Source of the DNA: Gordonia gummivorans
GTDB lineage: Bacteria; Actinomycetota; Actinomycetes; Mycobacteriales; Mycobacteriaceae
Length of the DNA: 64,000 nt
Direction: 5' to 3'
NCBI RefSeq assembly: GCF_022513585.1
Contig: NZ_JAKWBF010000001.1
Coordinates: 62,001 to 126,000, forward strand
A program made the position numbers and the translations under genes. The notes beneath the pieces are model-generated. The model was not told the DNA's origin. It saw only the letters and a program-made list of their open reading frames with translations, and did not search any database. Below, piece after piece: positions 24,039-32,494 of this stretch; position 1 is the stretch's first letter, and each line of letters begins with the position of its first letter.

Positions 24039-25505
24039 ATGGCAGCAAGCACGGACATCCCCGACACCGTCGCACTCTCGAGCGTGACCGAATTCTCCGA
24101 CGAGGTCGACGTCCTGGTGATCGGGTTCGGCATCGCGGGCGGTTGTGCGGCCGTGGAGGCAGCGGCGCACGGAGCCAAGGTGCTCCTGATCGAACGCGCG
24201 GCGGCGGCCGGCGGCACCACGTCGATGGCCGGCGGATTCTTCTACCTCGGCGGCGGCACGGCCGTGCAGCTGGCGACCGGGCAGGAAGACAGCGTCGAGG
24301 AGATGGAGAAGTACCTCACCGCCGTCTCGGTGGACCCCGAGGTCGACAAGATCCACGCCTATTGCACCGACAGCGTCGAACACTTCACCTGGCTGGAGAA
24401 TCTCGGGTTTGCCTTCGAGCGGAGTTTCTACCCGGAGAAGGCGGTCATCCAGCCCGGCACCGAGGGGTTGATGTACACCGGCAACGAGAAGGTCTGGCCG
24501 TTCAAGGACATGGCCAAGCCTGCTCCTCGTGGACACAAAGTGCCGGTTCCCGGCGACACCGGCGGTGCGTCGATGGTCATCGACCTCCTCGTCAAGCGAT
24601 TGGCCGAGCTCGGCGCGGAAGTCCGATACGACACCGGCGCACGGCAACTCGTGGTCGACGACGACGGCGCAGTGGCCGGGGTCGTGTGGAAGCGGCCCGG
24701 CGAAGAAGGCGTCATCAAGGCCCGGTCGGTGATCATCGCGGCCGGCGGCTTTGTGATGAACCCCGAGATGGTCGCGGCCAACACGCCGCATCTGGCCGAG
24801 AAGCCGTTTGTCCTCGGCAATACCTACGACGACGGCCTGGGCCTGCGCATGGGCGCATCGGTCGGCGCCGAGCTGAAGTACATGGACAACGCCTTCATCA
24901 CCGCGCCCATCTACCCGCCGGCCAGCATGGTCACCGGAATCGTGGTGAACGCCAACGGTGATCGGTTCGTCACCGAGGACTCCTACCACGCCCGGACCTC
25001 CGGCTTTGTGATGGAACAGCCCGACGCCGTGGCCTATCTCATCGTCGACGAGTCCCATATGAACCCCGACCGCAACTACCTCGTACCGCTGATCGACGGC
25101 TGGGAGACGGTCGCAGAGATGGAGAGCGATCTCGGCATCCCCGAGGGCAATCTGCAACGAACCCTGGCCCGCTACAACGAGAATGCCGCCAAGGGCGAAG
25201 ATCCCGACTTCCACAAGGCAGCCGAGTTCCTCGAACCGCAGGACACCGGACCGTGGGCGGCCTACAACCTGTCGCTGGGCAAGGCGATGTACGCCGGATT
25301 CACCATGGGCGGCATGGCGACATCCGTGGACGCCGAGGTCCTCGACGAAGCGGGGCAGGTGGTTCCCGGTCTGTACGCGGCAGGCGCCTCGGCGTCGAAC
25401 ATTGCGCAGGACTGCAAAGGCTATTGCAGCGGAACGCAATTGGGTGAGGGATCGTACTTCGGTCGTCGCGCGGGCCGGCATGCGGCCGCGCGGGCCGCGA
25501 ACTAA
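24039..25505 (+). CDS. FAD-binding dehydrogenase, 3-ketosteroid dehydrogenase/fumarate reductase-like
   Basis: A 488-residue flavoprotein of the fumarate reductase/3-ketosteroid delta1-dehydrogenase superfamily. DVLVIGFGIAGGCAAVEAAAHGAKVLLIERAAAAGGTTSMAGG (residues ~25-66) is the FAD-binding Rossmann region; SVIIAAGGFVMNPEMV, IVVNANGDRFVTED and the C-terminal GLYAAGASASNIAQDCKGYCSGTQLGEGSYFGRRAG complete the fold. It is shorter than classic KstD (~560 residues) and lacks its substrate-side Tyr motifs, so the precise reaction is open. The perfect KstR-type palindrome at 24001-24016 argues for a role in steroid or sterol-side-product metabolism. No strong ribosome binding site is visible before the ATG; the transcript may be short-leadered. 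Confidence 0.85.
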   Translation: MAASTDIPDTVALSSVTEFSDEVDVLVIGFGIAGGCAAVEAAAHGAKVLLIERAAAAGGTTSMAGGFFYLGGGTAVQLATGQEDSVEEMEKYLTAVSVDPEVDKIHAYCTDSVEHFTWLENLGFAFERSFYPEKAVIQPGTEGLMYTGNEKVWPFKDMAKPAPRGHKVPVPGDTGGASMVIDLLVKRLAELGAEVRYDTGARQLVVDDDGAVAGVVWKRPGEEGVIKARSVIIAAGGFVMNPEMVAANTPHLAEKPFVLGNTYDDGLGLRMGASVGAELKYMDNAFITAPIYPPASMVTGIVVNANGDRFVTEDSYHARTSGFVMEQPDAVAYLIVDESHMNPDRNYLVPLIDGWETVAEMESDLGIPEGNLQRTLARYNENAAKGEDPDFHKAAEFLEPQDTGPWAAYNLSLGKAMYAGFTMGGMATSVDAEVLDEAGQVVPGLYAAGASASNIAQDCKGYCSGTQLGEGSYFGRRAGRHAAARAAN

Positions 25506-25512
25506 TTCAGAG

Positions 25513-27762
25513 CTAACTCGGGTTGAACCGCCGCAGCCGCAAACTGTTGCCCACCACGAACACCGACGACAAGGCCATCGCGGCACCGGCGATCATCGGG
25601 TTCAGCAGTCCGGCGGCAGCCAGTGGAATCGCGGCGACGTTGTAGCCGAAGGCCCAGAACAGATTGCCCTTGATCGTGGCCAGAGTTCGACGCGACAGTT
25701 CGATCGCCTGACCCACCAGTCGTAGATCGCCGCTCACGATCGTGAGATCGCTTGCCGCGATGGCGACGTCGGTGCCGGTACCCATCGCGAGTCCGAGGTC
25801 GGCCTGCGCGAGTGCTGCGGCGTCGTTGATGCCGTCGCCGACCATCGCGACCGAATGTCCTTGCGCCTGAAGCTTCTTGATCGCGTCGATCTTCCCCTCG
25901 GGCGTGACCCCGGCGGTCACATCGGAGATGCCGACCTCCTGCGCCACACGACGCGCAGCACCCTCGTTGTCACCGGTCAGAAGTGCGGGCGTCAGACCCA
26001 GCCGGCGGAAGTCGGCGATGGCGGCGACCGCGGATGGCTTCACCTGATCCTCGACGACGATCACCCCGACGGGCTGCCCCTCGGCACTCACCACCACGGC
26101 GGTCGCGCCACGGTCGTGTGCCTCGTCGACGGCCCGCGCGAGATCGTCGCCCAACGCCGTCTCGGTACGATCCGGCGCGGTCACCACAATGTCGCGACCG
26201 TCTACCTGCCCCGACACCCCGACGCCCTGCGTCGAACGGAATCCGACCACAGAGGGTAGTGAAACACCTTTGGCTGCAGCGACTATCGCGGAGGCAATCG
26301 GGTGCTCGGATGCCACTTCGACCGCGGCCGCGGCCGTCAGAACCGACGACTCGTCGTGCCCCGACGCCGGGATCACCTCGCTCACCGACATGTCGCCGGT
26401 GGTCACGGTGCCCGTCTTGTCCAGGACGATCGTGTCGATGCGGCGCGTGGTTTCCAGCACCTCAGGGCCCTTGAGCAGGATGCCCAGCTGTGCTCCCCGT
26501 CCGGTGCCCACCATCAGCGCGGTCGGCGTGGCCAGACCGAGGGCACACGGGCAGGCGATGATCAGGACCGCGACGGCCGCGGTGAAGGCAAAGGTCACGT
26601 CGCCGCCCGCCATCCCCGACTGGGCGGCAACTCCGAGCCAGAAGCCCAGCGTGGCAACCGAAATCGCGATGACGATCGGGACGAAAACCGCCGAGATGCG
26701 GTCGGCCAGACGCTGCGCGTCGGCCTTGCCCTCCTGTGCCGACGCGACCATCTTGGCCATCTGCGCGAGCGCGGTGTCGCCGCCGACCGCCGTGGCCCGG
26801 ACGATCAGCCGGCCGCTGGCGTTGACGGTCGCGCCCACGACGGCGTCGCCGGTGGTGACCTCGACCGGCACGGACTCGCCGGTCACCATCGACGCATCGA
26901 CGGCAGACGCACCGTCGACCACGATCCCGTCGGTCGCGACGCGCTCACCGGGCCGCACCACGAACGTGTCCCCAACGGCCAACTGCCCGATCGGAATACG
27001 CGTCTCGACGCCACCGCGCATGACCGCGACATCCTTGGCACCGAGGTCCATCAAGGCGCGCAAGGCGTCGCCGGCGCGGCGCTTGGACCGCTTCTCGAAG
27101 TAGCGTCCCGCGAGAAGGAAGGTCGTGACTCCGGCGGCCGCTTCGAGATAGATGTGTGACGAGCCGTCGGCGCGTTGCGGAATGAGGTCGAAACCGTGTG
27201 TGAGACCGGGTGTTCCGGCGGTACCGAAGAACAGTGCGTACACCGACCAGCCGAAGGCAGCCAACGTCCCCACCGACACCAGCGTGTCCATGGTGGTGGC
27301 ACCGTGACGCAGATTGATCCACGCCGCACGATGGAACGGATACGCACCCCATACGACGACGGGTGCCGCGAGGGTCAGCGAGAGCCACTGCCAGTTGGTG
27401 AACTGCAGCGCCGGGATCATCGCCATCGCGATGACGGGCACCGACAGCACGGCCGACATGATCAGCCGCTGACGCAATGAGTCCAGTTCAGGGTCGGCGT
27501 CGTGGGCGGGGTCATCCCCGTTGCCCGCGAAGGGATCTGGCGACTCGACGATCGGCGTGGCGTCGTACCCGGCCGCCCGTACGACCTCGACGAGATCGTC
27601 GGTGCTCAGACCGTCGGGCACCTGCACGTGCGCACGCTCGGTCGCATAGTTCACCGACGCGGCAACGCCGTCGAGTTTGTTGAGCTTGCGTTCGATCCGG
27701 TTGGCGCACGACGCGCACGTCATACCCGCGATGTCGAGGTCGATGGCAGAAGTCGTCGTCAT
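25513..27762 (-). CDS. copA: Copper-translocating P1B-type ATPase
   Basis: A 749-residue CPx-type ATPase. One N-terminal heavy-metal domain with GMTCASC at residues ~14-20; eight helices; phosphatase motif TGESVP; the metal-site CPC in [14 protein letters not shown] at ~403; phosphorylated DKTGT at ~447; ATP-binding HPIASAI; hinge [10 protein letters not shown] at ~640. CPC/CPC-ALG with a CxxC N-domain fits Cu(I) export. It is the last gene of the csoR-copZ-peptide-copA operon, with its ATG overlapping the stop of the small membrane peptide by 4 nt; an upstream in-frame start is rejected because it lies inside that peptide gene. Expression should be derepressed by copper through CsoR. Confidence 0.95.
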   Translation of the reverse strand: MTTTSAIDLDIAGMTCASCANRIERKLNKLDGVAASVNYATERAHVQVPDGLSTDDLVEVVRAAGYDATPIVESPDPFAGNGDDPAHDADPELDSLRQRLIMSAVLSVPVIAMAMIPALQFTNWQWLSLTLAAPVVVWGAYPFHRAAWINLRHGATTMDTLVSVGTLAAFGWSVYALFFGTAGTPGLTHGFDLIPQRADGSSHIYLEAAAGVTTFLLAGRYFEKRSKRRAGDALRALMDLGAKDVAVMRGGVETRIPIGQLAVGDTFVVRPGERVATDGIVVDGASAVDASMVTGESVPVEVTTGDAVVGATVNASGRLIVRATAVGGDTALAQMAKMVASAQEGKADAQRLADRISAVFVPIVIAISVATLGFWLGVAAQSGMAGGDVTFAFTAAVAVLIIACPCALGLATPTALMVGTGRGAQLGILLKGPEVLETTRRIDTIVLDKTGTVTTGDMSVSEVIPASGHDESSVLTAAAAVEVASEHPIASAIVAAAKGVSLPSVVGFRSTQGVGVSGQVDGRDIVVTAPDRTETALGDDLARAVDEAHDRGATAVVVSAEGQPVGVIVVEDQVKPSAVAAIADFRRLGLTPALLTGDNEGAARRVAQEVGISDVTAGVTPEGKIDAIKKLQAQGHSVAMVGDGINDAAALAQADLGLAMGTGTDVAIAASDLTIVSGDLRLVGQAIELSRRTLATIKGNLFWAFGYNVAAIPLAAAGLLNPMIAGAAMALSSVFVVGNSLRLRRFNPS

Positions 27763-27908
27763 CGCGCCACCTCGGCAGCACCCTGGTGAGTGGTGTGCGA
27801 ATTGGTATGCGCGGGTGCCGGTTCGGTGTCGGGACCCCACGCGTATCCGACGCCGAACGCCACCGCGAAGGCGATGACGAGCGCTGCGACATAGGCGATC
27901 ACCCTCAT
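27759..27908 (-). CDS. 49-residue single-helix membrane peptide in the copper operon
   Basis: A short gene encoding a signal-like membrane helix ([24 protein letters not shown]) followed by a 25-residue tail with three His residues ([12 protein letters not shown]). Its stop overlaps the copA ATG (ATGA), and it begins 9 nt after the copZ stop, so it is tightly embedded in the operon. No family is recognised. The His-bearing extracytoplasmic tail could bind copper delivered through CopA or act as a small transporter subunit (inference). Position, overlap and codon usage support it as a true gene although it is very short. Confidence 0.75.
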   Translation of the reverse strand: MRVIAYVAALVIAFAVAFGVGYAWGPDTEPAPAHTNSHTTHQGAAEVAR

Positions 27909-27917
27909 GTCAGCGCC

Positions 27918-28121
27918 TCACACCAGCTGATACCCGGCCTCGGTCACCGCAGCGGCGATCTCGGCCCGGTCGATCTCGCGGTCGCTGGTGACCGCCACTG
28001 TCCCGTCGTCGAGTGTGACGGCGACCGAGGTGACTCCGGCGATCTCGCCGATCTCCTCACGTACCGATGCCACGCAGTGTCCGCAGGTCATTCCGGTCAC
28101 GCTGTAATTGCTTGTCGTCAT
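27918..28121 (-). CDS. copZ: Copper chaperone CopZ-like heavy-metal-associated protein
   Basis: A 67-residue HMA-fold protein: YSVTGMTCGHCVASVREEIGEI with the copper-binding Cys13 and Cys16, followed by VTLDDGTVAVTSDREIDRAEIAAAVTEAGYQLV, the classical beta-alpha-beta-beta-alpha-beta pattern. It carries Cu(I) in the cytosol to CopA. ATG with GGGGAG 7 nt upstream. It lies between csoR and the small membrane peptide, all on one strand. Confidence 0.93.
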   Translation of the reverse strand: MTTSNYSVTGMTCGHCVASVREEIGEIAGVTSVAVTLDDGTVAVTSDREIDRAEIAAAVTEAGYQLV

Positions 28122-28179
28122 GGTGATACTCCCCTCGTAGTGAAGATCTTGTGCAGCAGGGTGTTTGGCGAGATGCCGA

Positions 28180-28473
28180 TCAGGATTTCACCAGGCGCTC
28201 GATGGCAGCCATGGCCTCGTCGATCTTGACCTGTCCGGCGTCGTCGCTTTCTTGGGCGGCGTGCATCACGCAATGGCTCATGTGCTCGGACAGCAAACCC
28301 AATCCGACCGCCTGCAGAGCCTTGGTCATCGCCGAGACCTGCGTCAGGATGTCGATGCAGTATGCCTCGTCGTCGACCATGCGCTGCAACCCTCGCGCCT
28401 GCCCCTCGATGCGACGCAGTCGTCGCAAGTAGTCGTCCTTGCGGCCGATGTAGCCGTGTTGCTGATCGTCCAT
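28180..28473 (-). CDS. csoR: Copper-sensing repressor CsoR
   Basis: A 97-residue DUF156/CsoR-family all-helical repressor. The Cu(I) ligands of the family are visible with the right spacing: Cys39 (AYCIDIL), His64 and Cys68 (SEHMSHC). GYIGRKDDYLRRLRRIEGQARGLQRM is the conserved DNA-binding N-terminal helix. First gene of the copper operon and likely autoregulated: two operator-like palindromes lie directly upstream (28485-28505 and 28525-28543). The ATG at 28473 is preferred over the GTG three codons earlier because AGGAG is correctly spaced only for the ATG. Confidence 0.92.
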   Translation of the reverse strand: MDDQQHGYIGRKDDYLRRLRRIEGQARGLQRMVDDEAYCIDILTQVSAMTKALQAVGLGLLSEHMSHCVMHAAQESDDAGQVKIDEAMAAIERLVKS

Positions 28474-28484
28474 CTCGCTCACTC

Positions 28485-28505
28485 CTATACCCCCTACCGG
28501 TATAG
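28485..28505. promoter_or_regulatory. CsoR operator-like palindrome 1
   Basis: CTATACC at the left and GGTATAG at the right form a 21-nt inverted repeat around CCCTACC, only 12 nt upstream of the csoR ATG and overlapping its ribosome binding region. The G/C-run centre and TATACC flanks resemble CsoR sites of other actinobacteria. Confidence 0.6.
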
Positions 28506-28524
28506 CATCCAGCGCGCACGGAAG

Positions 28525-28543
28525 CTACCCCTGGGGGGTATAG
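28525..28543. promoter_or_regulatory. CsoR operator-like palindrome 2
   Basis: CTACCCCTGGGGGGTATAG, a 19-nt inverted repeat, 52 nt upstream of the csoR ATG and just after the stop of the convergent-side proline-rich gene. Two closely spaced sites suggest cooperative CsoR tetramer binding at the operon promoter. Confidence 0.6.
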
Positions 28544-28560
28544 ATCACTCGGAGAGGGAG

Positions 28561-29436
28561 TCAGTGCTGACGCAGGACCGCGGCAAGTTTGGCGATCGCG
28601 TTGGCGACCTCCTCGAGCGCGGCGCCGATCTGCGCCTCGCGCTCCCCACGATCGAGGGAGATCTCACCGGAGGCACTACCGCCGTCCTCCGACCGCCGAC
28701 GACGCCCTTCGTACTCGGCCTGGTGAACGGGGTGACCGTCCACGGGAGGTTCGGTGTTTGTCGAGCGCCGGCCCCCGCGATAGGCAGCCGCGTCGGGGGC
28801 CGCAGGTTGCTGAGCCACCGGTTGGGGTGGCGGCGGAGCGACCGGGGGTTGGGGCGCCACGTGCGCAGGCGGATCGGGGAAGTGATGGGCGCCGGTCCGC
28901 ATGGTCGGCGGAGCCGGAATCGGGCCGCCAGGGGCGGGATGCATGGGCGCAGGTGTGTGCGGACCCGTCTGTGGTCCGGAAAGAGGGGGTCCGGAAGGCC
29001 CGGAGAGCGGGGGTCCAGCATATGGAGGCTCGGAAACCGGCGGTTTCGCGAGTGGGTATCCACCCGTGGGCTGCGCGCCGGTGTGATGCCCCTGGCCAGG
29101 TGCGGCCGACATCGCCGACGGCACGTGCCCGTTGGACCGCGCATAGAAATGCGGGCCACCATGACCCGCGAAGAAGACACATCCGGCACCTTCGGGCGAC
29201 GGCACCGGACAGGGATTCCGGTCGATCAGCGATTGCGCACGATTGTCGAAGTCGTTCCATTCGAGCCAGAGTCGACGGTCGTGCCGCGGCCGAACGCTGG
29301 CGTCGGTCGCGTGATTGCCGCTGTGTCCGAGGCCGAGCCGGCATTGCAGAAGCCATTCCGACTCGGGAGCGAGACCGAGCGCCACCCGCTCGGCAGGCCG
29401 ACACACAACTGTCGACCAGCAACCCTCGCCGTTCAT
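28561..29436 (-). CDS. Proline-rich protein of unknown function with N-terminal Cys/His cluster
   Basis: I do not recognise a named family. The 291-residue product has three parts: an N-terminal domain (~1-105) with regularly placed Cys and His (CW..VVCRPAER, LQCRLGLGHSGNH, RNPCPVPSPEGAGCVFFAGHGGPHFY), a central ~110-residue segment rich in Pro, Gly and His (PPYAGPPLSGPSGPPLSGP), and a charged C-terminal helix (SLDRGEREAQIGAALEEVANAIAKLAAVLRQH). The two GH(S/G)G-H motifs look like a duplicated half-site, perhaps metal binding. No signal peptide. ATG with GGAGGGAG 6 nt upstream, so it is a convincing gene. It is upstream of csoR on the same strand but separated by both operator-like sites. Confidence 0.7.
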   Translation of the reverse strand: MNGEGCWSTVVCRPAERVALGLAPESEWLLQCRLGLGHSGNHATDASVRPRHDRRLWLEWNDFDNRAQSLIDRNPCPVPSPEGAGCVFFAGHGGPHFYARSNGHVPSAMSAAPGQGHHTGAQPTGGYPLAKPPVSEPPYAGPPLSGPSGPPLSGPQTGPHTPAPMHPAPGGPIPAPPTMRTGAHHFPDPPAHVAPQPPVAPPPPQPVAQQPAAPDAAAYRGGRRSTNTEPPVDGHPVHQAEYEGRRRRSEDGGSASGEISLDRGEREAQIGAALEEVANAIAKLAAVLRQH

Positions 29437-29641
29437 CGTCGACTCCCTCCACGCAGTGTTCTCTCCCCAGCCGGACGCGACTCGCTGTACGCGTCCGCCA
29501 CCCGAGGCCCGCGAGCGCGTAAGTGAAGGTCACATGAACGCCGCGAGAAGCCCAACCAATCGGTGAATGTGGAGATCCCGGGCGTCAGTCTACGAAGGAC
29601 CCCGCCTCAGTGCCACCCCCAGACGGGGTCGAGACCAAACC

Positions 29642-31228
29642 TCACATCAGGCGGGCAGCGGCCGCGAGTTCGACCGGCTCGAGGTCACCGTCGCGCAACC
29701 GAAAGAATCGGGAGTGTCCGACGACGTCGGGTTGCGGGTGGTCGGTGCGAACGTGCGCGCCACGAGACTCCGTTCGGGCGGACGCGGCGGCGACCACGGC
29801 ACGCGCCGTCAGGGTGAGCGCGGCATCCTCCACGTCCGCAGGGGTGCAGGCGGGACGGAGGGGCGCGGAGTCGAGGAGCGCCGCCATACCGTCGAGTCCG
29901 GCTGCCGAGCGCCGCAGACCGACCCACTTGCTCATCGCGTCCTGCAGCGCGCCCCGATCCAGGATGGGCAGGGGCCCGTCGTCGGCGCCAGGCGCCTCGA
30001 CCACCCGCTCGCCTCGCCGACGCCACGCAGCGTCGGCCGCTCGTCGTCCCATGACCAGGCCTTCGAGCAGACTGTTGGACGCCAGACGGTTGGCGCCGTG
30101 CAACCCGGTCCGCGCCACCTCACCCGCCGCGAGCAGACCCGGCACCGAGGTAGCACCGTCAGCGTCGGTGACCACACCGCCGCAGAGGTAGTGCGCACCC
30201 GGGACGACGGGGATTCGACCGTCCGCCGAGTCGATCCCGGCCGCGACCAGCCCGGCGGTCACCGTCGGGAAGCGGCGTTCGAAGTCGTCGACCCCGGTCA
30301 CGTCGAGGTAGACGCACGGATGCCCGGTGCGCTCGATCGCGTCCTCGACGGCGTTGGCCACCACATCGCGCGGTGCGAGGTCGCCCATCGGGATGCCGGC
30401 GGTCACCGACCGGCCGTCGACGTCCACCAGCCTTCCGCCCTCACCGCGCACGGCCTCACTGATCAGCGTGCGACGACCGCGTGCACCGGGCGTGTAGAGC
30501 ATCGTCGGATGGAACTGGATGAATTCGAGGTCGGCGACAACAGCGCCCGCCCGCAGCGCGAGCGCGATGCCGTCGGCGGTCGCACCAGCGGGGTTGGTGG
30601 TCGCGGCGAACAGGTGGCCGACGCCGCCGGTCGCGAGCAGGACGGTCTGCGCATACACCGCATGCCGGTGGCCATTCTGCAGATACGCGACCCCGACGGT
30701 CAGCCCTTGATGGGTGAGGATCGACGTCGCGGTCGCCTCGTCTCGACAGTCGATGTCGGTGCGCGCCACCGCATCGGCGAGTGTGCGTTGAATCGCGGCG
30801 CCGGTCGCATCACCGCCCGCATGAATGATCCGCCGCGCCCGGTGACCACCCTCGCGGGTACGCAGGAGCCGCCCGTCGCGGCCTCGGTCGAACGCGGCGC
30901 CACGTTCGATCAGTTCAGATACCGACGCCCAACCGTCACCGAGGATCGGTCCGGCTGCGTCGGCTTCGGTGAGTCCCGCGCCGGCGGCGAGCGTGTCGTA
31001 GAGGTGGTCGGCAACCGAATCCTCGCCTGCCTCTGGCATCACGACGGCGACGCCGCCCTGTGCATAGAAGGTCGAGGTGGTCTGCTCGGCGCGGTTCGGG
31101 GCCCAGTGCGGCCCCTTGTTGAGGATGACCACCGACAGTCCGCGCTCGGCGGCGCTCAGCGCGGCGGTGAGTCCTGCGACACCGGCGCCGATCACCACGA
31201 GATCCGCGACTGTGTTCCGCTGTGCCAT
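29642..31228 (-). CDS. nadB: L-aspartate oxidase
   Basis: A 528-residue FAD enzyme that oxidises L-aspartate to iminoaspartate, the first step of de novo NAD synthesis. Motifs: DLVVIGAGVAGLTAALSAAERGLSVVILNKG (FAD), TTSTFYAQGGVAVVM, HLYDTLAAGAGLTE, RARRIIHAGGDATGAAIQ around residue 127 (the conserved HxxGDxTG active-site region), and the C-terminal CGGVVTDADGATSVPGLLAAGEVARTGLHGANRLASNSLLEGLVMG. NadB is distinguished from succinate dehydrogenase by these segments. Usually grouped with nadA and nadC in actinobacteria; neither is adjacent here. ATG with GAGAGG upstream. Confidence 0.93.
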   Translation of the reverse strand: MAQRNTVADLVVIGAGVAGLTAALSAAERGLSVVILNKGPHWAPNRAEQTTSTFYAQGGVAVVMPEAGEDSVADHLYDTLAAGAGLTEADAAGPILGDGWASVSELIERGAAFDRGRDGRLLRTREGGHRARRIIHAGGDATGAAIQRTLADAVARTDIDCRDEATATSILTHQGLTVGVAYLQNGHRHAVYAQTVLLATGGVGHLFAATTNPAGATADGIALALRAGAVVADLEFIQFHPTMLYTPGARGRRTLISEAVRGEGGRLVDVDGRSVTAGIPMGDLAPRDVVANAVEDAIERTGHPCVYLDVTGVDDFERRFPTVTAGLVAAGIDSADGRIPVVPGAHYLCGGVVTDADGATSVPGLLAAGEVARTGLHGANRLASNSLLEGLVMGRRAADAAWRRRGERVVEAPGADDGPLPILDRGALQDAMSKWVGLRRSAAGLDGMAALLDSAPLRPACTPADVEDAALTLTARAVVAAASARTESRGAHVRTDHPQPDVVGHSRFFRLRDGDLEPVELAAAARLM

Positions 31229-31356
31229 GACGCGAGCCTCTCGAGACGAGGGACATACCTATTCGGCTCAACACCGCCAGGATGTTTTCGATTCCCAGTC
31301 GAAAACCTTACCCGTCGTCTACCCGCCTGGCGAGACCCGTTGACCGTGCAGCCCGG

Positions 31357-32400
31357 CTACCCCAGGGTGGCGATGTCGATCACGAAGCGGTACCGGACGT
31401 CACTGGCGACGACGCGGTCGTACGCGTCGTTGATCTGATCGGCCGCGATCACCTCGATCTCGGCTCCGATGCCGTGTTCGGCGCAGAAATCGAGCATCTC
31501 CTGGGTCTCGGCAATACCGCCGATCATCGATCCGGCGAAACTGCGACGGTTGGCGGCCAGGGCGAAGGCAGGCACCTCGATCGGATGCTCCGGCAGGCCG
31601 AGTTCGACGAGGCTTCCGTCGAGGGCCAGCATGCTCAGGTACTTCTTGATGTCCAGGTTCGCCGACACCGTGTTGACGATGAGATCGAAGTGGTTGCGCA
31701 GCGCACGGAAGGTGTCGGGATCGCTGGTCGCGTAGTAGTTGTCGGCACCGAGACGCAGACCGTCTTCCATCTTCTTCAGCGACTGCGACAGGACCGTCAC
31801 CTCGGCGCCCATCGCATGCGCGAGCTTCACACCGACGTGTCCGAGACCGCCGAGCCCGATGATCGCCACCTTCTGACCGGGCCCCGCCCGCCAATGTCGC
31901 AGCGGCGAATACAGGGTGATGCCGGCGCAGAGCAGCGGCGCGGCCTCAGCCAGTCCGATGCCTTCGGGGATCGTGCACACATAGTTCTCGTCGACGACGA
32001 TCGCGGTGCTGTAGCCGCCGTGCGTCGGCTGCCCATCACGTCCGACGGCGTTGTACGTGCCGACCATGCCGCGCTCGCAGTACTGCTCATCGCCGGCCCG
32101 GCACGGTCCACATTCGCGGCAGGAATCCACGAAGCAGCCGACGCCGACCCGGTCCCCGACCGCGAACCGCGTCACCTCCGACCCGACCGCCGACACCGTG
32201 CCCGCGATCTCGTGTCCGGGCACCACCGGGAAGTTGGTGCGACCCCACTCCGCGCGGGCGGTGTGGATGTCGGAGTGGCAGATCCCGGCGAAAGCGATGT
32301 CGATGGCGACGTCGTTCGGTCCGACGTCGCGACGCTCGATGGTCGTCGGGCTCAGTGGCTGATCTGCTGCGGTCGCGATGTAGGCGTTGACTGTCGACAT
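31357..32400 (-). CDS. adhC: NAD(P)-dependent alcohol dehydrogenase (AdhC/YahK type)
   Basis: A 347-residue zinc-dependent medium-chain dehydrogenase. Catalytic zinc ligands in GICHSDIH (Cys, ~40) and GHEIAGTV (His-Glu, ~63); structural zinc Cys cluster [15 protein letters not shown] (~93-107); cofactor loop [20 protein letters not shown] (~175). The GIxHSD, SLDIKKYL-like and [16 protein letters not shown] segments place it in the cinnamyl-alcohol-dehydrogenase/AdhC group (Rv3045 type), which reduces aldehydes with NADPH. It stands between nadB and the secreted protein gene and looks monocistronic. Confidence 0.93.
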   Translation of the reverse strand: MSTVNAYIATAADQPLSPTTIERRDVGPNDVAIDIAFAGICHSDIHTARAEWGRTNFPVVPGHEIAGTVSAVGSEVTRFAVGDRVGVGCFVDSCRECGPCRAGDEQYCERGMVGTYNAVGRDGQPTHGGYSTAIVVDENYVCTIPEGIGLAEAAPLLCAGITLYSPLRHWRAGPGQKVAIIGLGGLGHVGVKLAHAMGAEVTVLSQSLKKMEDGLRLGADNYYATSDPDTFRALRNHFDLIVNTVSANLDIKKYLSMLALDGSLVELGLPEHPIEVPAFALAANRRSFAGSMIGGIAETQEMLDFCAEHGIGAEIEVIAADQINDAYDRVVASDVRYRFVIDIATLG

Positions 32401-32452
32401 GCCGCCAGTCTGCCGACGACCGGCGACTCATGCCACCTCACGCATACGTGAC

Positions 32453-32484
32453 CGCGGGCGTCCGAGATGACCCGGACGCCCGCG
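32453..32484 (-). terminator. Hairpin terminator after the secreted-protein gene
   Basis: A perfect 12-bp stem, CGCGGGCGTCCG paired with CGGACGCCCGCG around an 8-nt loop, begins 10 nt after the stop at 32495. It lies 52 nt upstream of the adhC start. Confidence 0.75.
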
Positions 32485-32494
32485 ATACGCATGT

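Noticed and set aside
24039..25505. Calling the gene kstD
   Set aside because: Superfamily motifs are present but length and substrate-side motifs do not match classical 3-ketosteroid delta1-dehydrogenase; only a general name is supported.
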